The notes under the pieces: model-generated
What the model was told of the DNA's origin: nothing
What the model saw: the letters and a program-made list of their open reading frames with translations, nothing else
The model's database searches: none
Program-made: the position numbers and the translations under genes
Shown: positions 18,993 through 26,217 of the stretch, in pieces
How positions within the stretch are numbered: the first letter of the stretch is position 1
Layout of the letters: every line of letters starts with the position of its first letter
Source of the DNA: Romboutsia sedimentorum
GTDB lineage: Bacteria > Bacillota > Clostridia > Peptostreptococcales > Peptostreptococcaceae
Length of the DNA stretch: 64,000 nt
NCBI RefSeq assembly: GCF_030131845.1
Contig: NZ_JASKYM010000001.1
Coordinates: 868,001 to 932,000, forward strand
Direction: 5' to 3'

Positions 18993-19899
18993 TTTTAGCC
19001 TCCCTAACAGTGTATTTTTCAACAAATCTGCATGGATGGTATGAAAGTTTAGCTTTTCTAAGACCTTCTATACCTAAATCTTCTTCTCTATTTACAAAAT
19101 CAACATTTTCAAATTCATTCACTATGAATTGTTGATTTATATAAGGATATAAACCTCTTATGTTAGGATTTGCTTTTTCTATATGAACTAAAGCCATATT
19201 TTCATTTAAAAGTTCACCTATCGTAAATGCTTCTAGTTTATTATCTACATATATTCCAGCTACTTTTACTTTATTTTTTAATATATCATAATCATTAAAT
19301 ATTTTTTTTATTCCTGAAAGTTCATCATCCATACCTTCATCAAATTCATCATTTTCTTCTTTGTTACTAGTCCATTCTTTCATTAAATCTAAGCATTCTT
19401 TAAAATCATCATTTTCTAATAATTTATATTCATATCTTCCATCATACTCTTTTAAAAAATAATTTATATGATTTCTTTTCTTTTGATTTTTTTTACCTTG
19501 TAAGCTTCTTAGACTTTCTCCATCATATATATAATCAAACAAATCTCTTTCTTGTGTATATTCAAATCTATTAAGATAATTATTCTTTAAAAATTCTACT
19601 ACTTCTTCTGTTATACCTCTAAAGTAAATTTTCTTATTTTCTTTTTCAAAATACTTTAATACAAATTCAATCACCTTAGGCAATTTGTCTTTAGTAGCTA
19701 GGGGAAGTATTGAAAAACTATCACCTTCATATTCACCTACTATTACTGCAAAATCTTCACCTATATAATATCCTGTCTTATAAACATGTTGCCACATATA
19801 CAGTGTACTAAAACAATATTCACAAGCTTCATAATCTATCATATCAAAATACGGATCTAACTCCTCTTTTGAATTTATATTAATTTCTTTAAAAATCAT
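18982..19899 (-). CDS. DUF2156/LPG-synthase C-terminal-domain protein (aminoacyl-transferase fold)
   Basis: 305 residues, soluble, with the double-GNAT fold of the phosphatidylglycerol lysyltransferase (MprF) C-terminal domain. Recognisable parts include YFRGITEEVVEFLKNN, SLRGKKNQKKRNHINYFLKE-like central helices and a final LGIEGLRKAKLSYHPCRFVEKY, where Arg/Lys line the active site in the family. No membrane flippase domain is attached. It precedes and overlaps the Eis-like gene. Inference: a tRNA-dependent or acyl-CoA-dependent transferase acting on a small molecule or lipid head group. Confidence 0.8.
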   Translation of the reverse strand: MIFKEININSKEELDPYFDMIDYEACEYCFSTLYMWQHVYKTGYYIGEDFAVIVGEYEGDSFSILPLATKDKLPKVIEFVLKYFEKENKKIYFRGITEEVVEFLKNNYLNRFEYTQERDLFDYIYDGESLRSLQGKKNQKKRNHINYFLKEYDGRYEYKLLENDDFKECLDLMKEWTSNKEENDEFDEGMDDELSGIKKIFNDYDILKNKVKVAGIYVDNKLEAFTIGELLNENMALVHIEKANPNIRGLYPYINQQFIVNEFENVDFVNREEDLGIEGLRKAKLSYHPCRFVEKYTVREAKNEN

Positions 19900-20120
19900 A
19901 AATCCTCCTGTTGTTTCTTTTATTATGCGTTAATTTTTAGTATATTTCAATTTATTAAATATCTTTTTTCAATTTATTTTATGTTATTAATTTATTTATT
20001 TTTATTTTTTGAATTACATTTTGTTACTTTGTATAAAATCTAAGATATAACAATAACCACTAATTTATTTTACCCATATTATATTTATATAAACATATAA
20101 CGAACGGAGTGATTACTTAA

Positions 20121-20942
20121 TTGAAAAAATCAATTATTTGTTTAATAATTATTATAATATCATTTTTAAGTGGATGTAGCAAAAATTCCCATTTAAAAAT
20201 CCATATAATTGACGTAGACCAAGGAGACAGTATATTAATACAAACACCTAATTCAAAAAATATTTTAGTTGATGGAGGAACAGATGATAGTGAACATATA
20301 ATCAAAAGTTATTTAAAAAAACATAAAGTGAAATCTATAGATTACATAATCGCTACACATCCTGATTCAGACCATATTGGAGGACTTGACAGCATCATTA
20401 AAAAATTTCAAGTTAATTCAGTATATATGCCTGAACAAAGTATAGATTCTTCAGCTTATAAAAATTTAATCCGTGCTTGTAGCAACAAAGATATAAATAT
20501 AAATTACTTATACAAAGGTGATACGATAAAAATTGAGGATTATATTGACTTATTAGTTTTGAGCCCTTCTTTCATTCAAGAAAAAAATAATTTAAATTCA
20601 ATAGTATTCAAACTAGATTTTAAAAACAAATCTTTTTTATTCACAGGAGATGCCGAACTTGAAAATGAAAATGATATAATAAATTCTTTCGATTTAGAAG
20701 ATGTGGACTTTTTAAAAGTAGGTCATCATGGAAGTAGTTCATCTACTAGTATAGATTTTTTAAATGAAATAACGCCTGATGTAGCTGTTATATCCTGCGG
20801 CTATAAAAACCAATATGGCCACCCTCATAAAAGTACTTTAGATAATTTATCAAATAATGAAATTATTACTTATAGAACTGATTTATCTGGAGACTTAGTA
20901 TTTTTAAGCGATGGAGATATAATATATACAAATAATGAATAA
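20121..20942 (+). CDS. Secreted ComEC-type metallo-beta-lactamase lipoprotein
   Basis: A lipoprotein signal (hydrophobic residues 5-16, lipobox LSGC with Cys19) is followed by a metallo-beta-lactamase domain of the ComEC/Rec2 C-terminal type. It has IIDVDQGDSILI, then DGG, then the metal motif HPDSDH (His80, Asp82, Asp84, His85), FTGDAE, and GHHGSSSSTS near the end with YGHPHKS. The start is TTG with CGGAGTGA upstream. It would act outside the membrane as a phosphodiesterase or nuclease. This is the domain missing from ComEC at 16475-17734. 273 residues, single gene, convergent with tcdA. Confidence 0.88.
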   Translation: MKKSIICLIIIIISFLSGCSKNSHLKIHIIDVDQGDSILIQTPNSKNILVDGGTDDSEHIIKSYLKKHKVKSIDYIIATHPDSDHIGGLDSIIKKFQVNSVYMPEQSIDSSAYKNLIRACSNKDININYLYKGDTIKIEDYIDLLVLSPSFIQEKNNLNSIVFKLDFKNKSFLFTGDAELENENDIINSFDLEDVDFLKVGHHGSSSSTSIDFLNEITPDVAVISCGYKNQYGHPHKSTLDNLSNNEIITYRTDLSGDLVFLSDGDIIYTNNE

Positions 20943-20974
20943 GAAATGATTTAAATCATTTCTTATTCATTATT
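20931..20974. terminator. 44-bp perfect palindrome, bidirectional terminator between convergent genes
   Basis: Bases 20931-20952 are the exact reverse complement of 20953-20974, with no spacer. The left arm contains the last four codons and stop of the lipoprotein gene, and the right arm faces the tcdA stop at 20989. There is no T-run, so it may act as a transcript-end stabiliser as much as a terminator. Confidence 0.75.
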
Positions 20975-20988
20975 TAAAGTTTATCTAT

Positions 20989-21696
20989 TTATTTATTAAG
21001 CAAGTCATTTATTACTATAGAGGCTATTGTTAAACCTCCCACAGAAGGCACAAACGATGTACTTCCTGGTGTGATTTTTTTGCCATTTAAAATTTTCTTT
21101 TTTAATTCGATTGGTTGTTCTGTTGAGTAAACAACTTTTAATTTTTTTATCCTTCTATTTTTAAGTTCTTTTCTCATTACTTTAGCTAGTGGACACATAC
21201 TAGTTTTATGTATGTCTGTAACTACTATTTTAGTTGGGTCTAACTTATTCCCCATACCCATAGAACTTATTATTTCCAACCCTTTGACTTTGCAAGTTTC
21301 TATTAGATGTATTTTAGATGTAACCATATCTATAGCGTCTACTACGTAATCATAATCCTCACATAATATCTGTTCGCTTGTATCTTTATTATACACATCT
21401 CTAACAGCTTTAATGTTTATATTAGGATTAATATCAAGTATTCTTTCTTTCATAACTTCGACTTTATATTTTCCTACAGTAGAATGCAGTGCAGGGAGTT
21501 GTCTATTTATATTAGTTATATCAATATCATCAAAATCTACAATTGTAAGATTACCTACACCAGCTCTTGCAATTGCCTCAGCTGCGAAGCTACCTACCCC
21601 TCCTACACCAAATATAATTACATTTGAGTCTTTAAGTTTTTCTATACCATCGTCTCCTACTATTAGGCTCGTTCTTGTCGCGAAGTTTTTTTCCAT
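20989..21696 (-). CDS. tcdA: tRNA threonylcarbamoyladenosine dehydratase (TcdA/CsdL, ThiF fold)
   Basis: Cyclises t6A37 to ct6A in ANN-decoding tRNAs using ATP. The E1-like adenylation core is visible: FGVGGVGSFAAEAIARAG (ATP loop), DFDDIDITNINRQ, DYVVDAIDMVTSK, and a Cys-containing loop MCPLAKVMRKEL. No rhodanese or E2-like domain is attached. 235 residues, usual for this subfamily. ATG start with AAGGAGAC upstream. It stands alone. Confidence 0.9.
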   Translation of the reverse strand: MEKNFATRTSLIVGDDGIEKLKDSNVIIFGVGGVGSFAAEAIARAGVGNLTIVDFDDIDITNINRQLPALHSTVGKYKVEVMKERILDINPNINIKAVRDVYNKDTSEQILCEDYDYVVDAIDMVTSKIHLIETCKVKGLEIISSMGMGNKLDPTKIVVTDIHKTSMCPLAKVMRKELKNRRIKKLKVVYSTEQPIELKKKILNGKKITPGSTSFVPSVGGLTIASIVINDLLNK

Positions 21697-21799
21697 TTAG
21701 TTTTGTCTCCTTTAATTTTTAATATAGTTAGTATATCCTAATTTAAACTATATTTTCAAGGCACAATCCTATTTAAACCTAAAATATTTATCATAATAC

Positions 21800-21847
21800 A
21801 TAAAAAACACCAAATAAGATTTATTCTAAATCTTATTTGGTGTTTCT
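21800..21847 (-). terminator. Intrinsic terminator of the prd operon distal end
   Basis: AAACACCAAATAAGATTT pairs with AAATCTTATTTGGTGTTT across a short loop; on the minus strand it is followed by TTTTTTATG. It lies 20 bp after the TSUP gene. Confidence 0.9.
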
Positions 21848-21864
21848 ATAGTTTTTTTAGATAT

Positions 21865-22740
21865 TTATTTTATTTCTTCTTTATTGAAAGCTTTCTTTAA
21901 CATTGTTACAGAAGTATAAGCTATAACTACTATAACTACCCACTTTAATATATCCATTGGCATACTCTTAACTATATAAGCAGCTATGAATACACCTATG
22001 ATTCCACCTATAGTTATAAATAAAGATGTTTTCTTTGCATAAGCATCTTCTTTTATAAACTTAGTTGATGCTATTGGCATTAACATAGCACAAGATCCCA
22101 TCATTATTGGGAATGCAATGTCAGGAGACATTCCTAAGAAGTATATCATAGCCATACATGGAGAATATAATCCAACTCCAGCTGTCATTAATGCACCTAA
22201 TATAAAGTTACCAACAACACCTATAGCTAATTTTACTCCGCTTAGTCCTATTGCATCTCCTCCACCTGGCATTAAACCTAATTGAGCTAATAACATTAAT
22301 ACTGCAGTGATTGCTAATGCAAATCCCATTATTAATTGTATTTTTTTCTCATCCATCTTAGATATAACTCCTGCACCTACATAAGACCCTACAACTGCAG
22401 CACCAATTAAACTTATTAGTGTAATTGGTTCAACTTTTATAACTGTAGTAAATATAAGAGCCTCAACTACTACTGGTATTGTATGACATACATTTAATGT
22501 ACCTGGTATTAACCTATCTGAAACATTCATTTTTAAAATATTCATCATTGCTACTGTTGGTGCAAAAGAACCTATTCCTAATGTATCAAAGAAATCCGTT
22601 GCAAAACCTGTTGCAAAAGCTTTCTTTGCTGAAACCTCTTCAAAGCTGTTTTCTCTTTTTGCTTTTGCAATATCTCTAAAGAAACTAAATCCAAAGATTG
22701 AAGTGAATGCAACTAACAAGACCCTTACTATGTTTATCAT
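21865..22740 (-). CDS. TSUP-family (TauE/SafE) membrane transporter
   Basis: 291 residues with about eight hydrophobic segments in two repeats. The first has KAFATGFATDFFDTLGIGSF and the second LGALMTAGVGLYSPCMAMIYF; these Gly-rich repeats typify TauE/SafE/YfcA exporters of small organic or sulfur-containing anions. ATG with GGGAGGAA upstream. It sits 76 bp downstream of prdF on the same strand with no terminator between, and a strong one after it, so it is probably the last gene of the proline-reductase operon. Substrate is not predictable from sequence. By context it may move a Stickland substrate or product. Confidence 0.85.
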   Translation of the reverse strand: MINIVRVLLVAFTSIFGFSFFRDIAKAKRENSFEEVSAKKAFATGFATDFFDTLGIGSFAPTVAMMNILKMNVSDRLIPGTLNVCHTIPVVVEALIFTTVIKVEPITLISLIGAAVVGSYVGAGVISKMDEKKIQLIMGFALAITAVLMLLAQLGLMPGGGDAIGLSGVKLAIGVVGNFILGALMTAGVGLYSPCMAMIYFLGMSPDIAFPIMMGSCAMLMPIASTKFIKEDAYAKKTSLFITIGGIIGVFIAAYIVKSMPMDILKWVVIVVIAYTSVTMLKKAFNKEEIK

Positions 22741-22816
22741 TTATTATTCCTCCCAATATATTACTAGCAGATTTAAATATAATAATATTAAAATCCACTA
22801 GTATTCATGTTATGTT

Positions 22817-23824
22817 TTATTTAAGTATAAATCCGTGTTTTACTGGGTCGTGCTCATCTATAACAAATTGATTAAATCCTGTTATATAAGCAGCACCTGT
22901 TATTTCAGGTATTATTGATTCATAGTCTCCTACTTTATCAACACCTACTATTCTTCCTTTGAATAAAGTTCCTAATATACTTTCGTATACAAATAATTCA
23001 TTTTCTTTTAGTTCACCTTTAGAATATAAAGTAGCAAGTTTAGCACTTGTTCCTGTTCCACATGGAGATCTATCTACTTGACCTTGACCAAATATAACTA
23101 CATTTTTGTAAGTAGCTTCTGGATGAGTTGGCTCATCATATATTTCAATTAAGTCAACAGTGTTTATATGAGCTAATTCTGGATGTTGTATTTCTATAGT
23201 TTTGTTTATTATATCTCTCATTTCTAAAGCTATTTCAGTTAATTTTTGAGTATTTTTAGTTTCAACTTTTAATCCTAATTGTTTAGCATTAACTATAGCA
23301 AAGAAACTTCCTCCGAAAGATATATCAAAAGTTACAGTTCCTATTTCTGGCATTTCTATTTTAACGTCTCTTTTATATAAAAATGCAGGTACATTTACTA
23401 TAGAAACTTCTTCAACTCTGTCATTTTCAACTTTAGCTTGTGCTCTAACTATTCCAGCAGGAGTATCCATAACTACTTTAGTTATAGGCTCTTGTTTCTC
23501 TACCATTCCTGTTTCAATAGCTACAGTTACTGCACCTATTGAACCATGACCACACATATTTAAATATCCGCCACCGTCCATGAATATTATTCCAAAGTCA
23601 GCTTCATCATTAACTGGCTGAGTTAATATAGAACCAAACATATCATTATGACCTCTTGGCTCTAACATTATAGCAGTTCTTAAGTAATCTAAGTTTTTTT
23701 CTAAGTATTCTTTTTTTTGTGCCATAGTGTTTCCTTTTATGTTAGGAATTCCACCTGTTACTATTCTTGTTGGTTCCCCCATTGTATGAGAATCTATCGC
23801 ATTTATACTTCTTGAAAATTTCAT
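22817..23824 (-). CDS. prdF: Proline racemase PrdF
   Basis: Interconverts L- and D-proline without cofactor, feeding D-proline to the reductase. The two catalytic cysteines are present: Cys91 in NMCGHGSIGAVT and Cys255 in DRSPCGTGTSAK, which distinguishes it from hydroxyproline epimerase-dehydratase relatives lacking one Cys. 335 residues, the normal length. ATG preceded by GAGGAGGGT. Located 30 bp after prdE in the operon. Confidence 0.97.
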   Translation of the reverse strand: MKFSRSINAIDSHTMGEPTRIVTGGIPNIKGNTMAQKKEYLEKNLDYLRTAIMLEPRGHNDMFGSILTQPVNDEADFGIIFMDGGGYLNMCGHGSIGAVTVAIETGMVEKQEPITKVVMDTPAGIVRAQAKVENDRVEEVSIVNVPAFLYKRDVKIEMPEIGTVTFDISFGGSFFAIVNAKQLGLKVETKNTQKLTEIALEMRDIINKTIEIQHPELAHINTVDLIEIYDEPTHPEATYKNVVIFGQGQVDRSPCGTGTSAKLATLYSKGELKENELFVYESILGTLFKGRIVGVDKVGDYESIIPEITGAAYITGFNQFVIDEHDPVKHGFILK

Positions 23825-23854
23825 TATGTACCCTCCTCATATTATTTATTAATA

Positions 23855-24322
23855 TTACTTATTTTTCTTCATTTTTAGTTTAAGTAATGCCAGTGCTTTT
23901 TTAGCATCTAGTTGGTTTACGGTATTTTCACCGACCACTTCAGTTTCTATTCCTTTAGCTGACTTATTAAAGTCTACTATAGTGTCCATATATTTATTTG
24001 TAACAACAAACTTGGCTTGTGTTCCATTAAATGCAAGACCTACCACAGGAATATTTCTTTTACCAATCTCTTCAATAGTATTAGCATAATCCACATGAGA
24101 ATTACCCCAACCATCACATGAAATTATAACACCATCAGCCCTCATAGCTTCTATCCATGCGGCACTTCTTTGACCAACAAATTCTTTTTCATTGTTATCT
24201 TGAGGTGTTCCTACTACTATAATCCCTAAAAGATCGATATCCTTATCATCACTAACAATATCTAATAATGGATCCCTAAAATGATGAAGGGATGTTTCTT
24301 TAGTAGATGGTCCTATTCCCAT
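23855..24322 (-). CDS. prdE: PrdE, homologue of the C-terminal (pyruvoyl) half of PrdA
   Basis: 155 residues aligning throughout with PrdA residues 422-575. PrdE GIGPSTKETSLHHFRDPLL corresponds to PrdA CIGPASKEMSRHYFREPLV, and PrdE DGVIISCDGWGNSHVDYANT to PrdA DGAIVTTEGFGNNHIDFASH. The residue corresponding to the pyruvoyl-forming Cys is Gly2 here, directly after the start Met, so this protein cannot form a pyruvoyl group. RBS AGAGGTGAT. It follows prdD by 13 bp. Role within the proline reductase system is unknown; a scaffold or regulatory partner for PrdA/PrdB is inference. Confidence 0.92.
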   Translation of the reverse strand: MGIGPSTKETSLHHFRDPLLDIVSDDKDIDLLGIIVVGTPQDNNEKEFVGQRSAAWIEAMRADGVIISCDGWGNSHVDYANTIEEIGKRNIPVVGLAFNGTQAKFVVTNKYMDTIVDFNKSAKGIETEVVGENTVNQLDAKKALALLKLKMKKNK

Positions 24323-24335
24323 AATATCACCTCTT

Positions 24336-25097
24336 CTAAGTCATAGCTCTAAGGGCACCATCTCTGTATTCATTAGGAGATATAATCATAGGTACATTTG
24401 CTATATCTATTATAGACTTTCCTCCATCTAAACCACTAGGTTCATTTGGAAATAATTGATTGTCATACATTGCACCTTGCCCTGCTATTTGTTTTAATAT
24501 AACTACTTTTTGGGTTGCATTAGGCTTTATTTTGTCAAAATATTCACTAATTTGTGTAGCATTTCTGCCATCTTCTTCTTTTAAAACATTTCTAATTTCT
24601 TGTATAAAATCATCACATGCTTTAAATGCTGCTAATGGAAGGTTTCTTTCGTATGGAAGCCCTCCCTTAACAGTAACGTCTATATGTATAATATAATCTG
24701 TTATTGAAGGTGTTCCATATTTTCCAAATTTAATTTGGTTTTTAAGATCACCTTCTGAAGATCCAAACTCATGCATCTGTCTACCATCTTCATCTACACC
24801 CGTCAACATAACATATACACCAGTCAAAGTATGAGTTATTCCTTCTCCCAACTTGCCTAACACTTTAGTAGATATTGGAATGATGTCCATAATAGTATTT
24901 ATATCTCTATCATAGTCTCCAGGTTTAATTATGTCTAATTTTATATCTGATATTAAATCACTTTGATCCTTTATTAATTGGATTTTTGATGCGTCTAAGC
25001 AAAGTGAATTTTTATTTATTATTGTTTTAGATTCTATTTTAACTTCATTAATATAAAACGGCTTTATAACAAGCCTTCTTAATATCTTCTCTTCCAT
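24336..25097 (-). CDS. prdD: PrdD, homologue of the N-terminal half of PrdA
   Basis: 253 residues from ATG 25097 (AAGGTGG upstream; an in-frame GTG at 25106 overlaps that ribosome site). It matches PrdA residues about 175-420: LVIKPFYINEVKIESKT, GEGITHTLTGVYVMLTGVDE, EFGSSEGDLKNQIKFGKYGT, GQGAMYDNQLFPNEPSGLDG. It ends DGALRAMT at exactly the position where PrdA has ALT just before its cleavage cysteine. The first 170 residues of PrdA (Cys-rich start and acidic linker) are absent. With PrdE it reconstitutes a PrdA-like pair without the pyruvoyl cysteine. Confidence 0.92.
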   Translation of the reverse strand: MEEKILRRLVIKPFYINEVKIESKTIINKNSLCLDASKIQLIKDQSDLISDIKLDIIKPGDYDRDINTIMDIIPISTKVLGKLGEGITHTLTGVYVMLTGVDEDGRQMHEFGSSEGDLKNQIKFGKYGTPSITDYIIHIDVTVKGGLPYERNLPLAAFKACDDFIQEIRNVLKEEDGRNATQISEYFDKIKPNATQKVVILKQIAGQGAMYDNQLFPNEPSGLDGGKSIIDIANVPMIISPNEYRDGALRAMT

Positions 25098-25114
25098 AAT
25101 TACCACCTTTTTAT

Positions 25115-25146
25115 AAACCCTTCTCCTTAAATAAGAAGAAGGGTTT
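25115..25146 (-). other. Intercistronic hairpin between prdB and prdD
   Basis: AAACCCTTCT pairs with AGAAGGGTTT in the 65-bp gap between prdB and prdD. The stem is GC-richer than its surroundings, and on the minus strand it is followed by TATAAAAAGG, not a T-run. It could be a leaky terminator or a 3' stabiliser that sets catalytic subunits above PrdD/E/F. Confidence 0.55.
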
Positions 25147-25162
25147 TAGTAAAAGCTATATT

Positions 25163-25888
25163 TTAAACATGAGCTTTATATTCATATGGTAATGATACTA
25201 TTTTACCAGCAGATGGTATTGCTATTAACTGCTTTAAAGTATCTCTTAATATATTAGTTTGCATTTCTATGTTATTTGGTTCCCCAGCGTTAGCACCCAT
25301 TGGAACTAAAGGAGCAACTGCTCTTGGACTTCCGTTTTGTCTAACTACTGGTGGTAAAGCTGCGATTACTATTGTAGGTATTCCAGCAGCTTCTATTGCT
25401 CTCTGCACGATCACGGCAGTTCTATGGCAAGTACCTCAGCCAGCTGTTAAGACTACGCCGTCTACGCCTTCTTCTTTTAATTTTTGAGCTATAGCAGGTC
25501 CACTTTCTTCAGTGAAAGCTGTTTGGTCTCCACCACCACCCATAAATCCGTAATGAACAGGTGCAACACCTTTTATAAATCCTTGTGCAGCTAATTCATG
25601 TAATCTATCTATTGGGAACATGCAGTTTATGTCTTTATTAACATCTCCATTATCATATCCACCGTGTGAAACCATCATTTCGTCAACTGTAGCAGTATTT
25701 GGTATTTCTCTAAATGTAGTGTCTCCTGCTAAATTAAATTTCTTATCAGATTTTAAGTGAACACCAGCTGCTGTAGCTAAAGCAATTGTCATATCTTTTA
25801 ATTCTTTAGTTACAGGAGTCCATACTGGAGGAGGTGTTATTGGTACAAATATTTCAGATTGAAGTCCTTTTATTGTTGTAAGGCTCAT
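25163..25888 (-). CDS. prdB: D-proline reductase selenoprotein subunit PrdB (UGA = Sec)
   Basis: Catalytic 26-kDa subunit that attacks D-proline. The frame is interrupted by one in-frame TGA at 25438-25436, residue 151, inside TAG-Sec-GTCHRTAV, the known PrdB active-site motif; reading it as selenocysteine joins two open segments of 150 and 90 residues into 241. The downstream part (IEAAGIPTIVIAALPPVVRQ and PRAVAPLVPMGANAGEP) is conserved family sequence, so the TGA is not a nonsense mutation. ATG with GGAGAGGAAAC upstream. Regulated with the operon, probably by PrdR and proline. Confidence 0.97.
25403..25438 (-). promoter_or_regulatory. Candidate bacterial SECIS of prdB
   Basis: Starting 16 nt after the UGA codon, CUGCCG and CGUGCAG form a short stem with one bulged U and a UGAU loop. 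Position and bulged U resemble the bacterial SECIS that SelB binds. Structure drawn by eye; no folding energy was calculated. Confidence 0.5.
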
Positions 25889-25904
25889 GTGTTTCCTCTC
25901 CCTT

Positions 25905-26186
25905 CTATTTTTCAGAGTTTTCTTTTATTTTTTGTATCTTTTCTTCAGTTCTTCTTATATTTTCTACATAATTTGCATTAGGTATTGGACTTAACACCTC
26001 TGGATAGCTTAGTAAAAATCCAACTTCTAGACCTAATTCCAGTTCGTAGTCAGTTATAAGCATTCTTTTTGGTATCTTAAATTGTCCAAGTCTTCCTTTT
26101 AGGTCTATAGTAACTCCACCATCTGTAAGCTCAACTATAACACCTTCATACATTCTTTCTGTAGAGATATATTTTAATCTATCCAT
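25905..26186 (-). CDS. Small conserved prd-operon protein (CBO2463/CBO2479-like domain)
   Basis: 93 residues between prdA and prdB, with 16-31 bp gaps, so surely co-translated. The first 50 residues look like a small beta-barrel (GVIVELTDGGVTIDLKGRLGQF, then KIPKRMLITDYELELGLEVGFLLSYPEVL), and the tail is a charged helix. A protein of this size is present at the same place in other clostridial prd operons; I recall it under a CBO2463/CBO2479 domain name, without a proven role. No cysteines and no metal motif. Possibly an assembly or maturation factor for PrdA/PrdB; inference from position. Confidence 0.75.
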   Translation of the reverse strand: MDRLKYISTERMYEGVIVELTDGGVTIDLKGRLGQFKIPKRMLITDYELELGLEVGFLLSYPEVLSPIPNANYVENIRRTEEKIQKIKENSEK

Positions 26187-26217
26187 TATTATTTACCTCT
26201 TTCAACTTGGCATTTTT

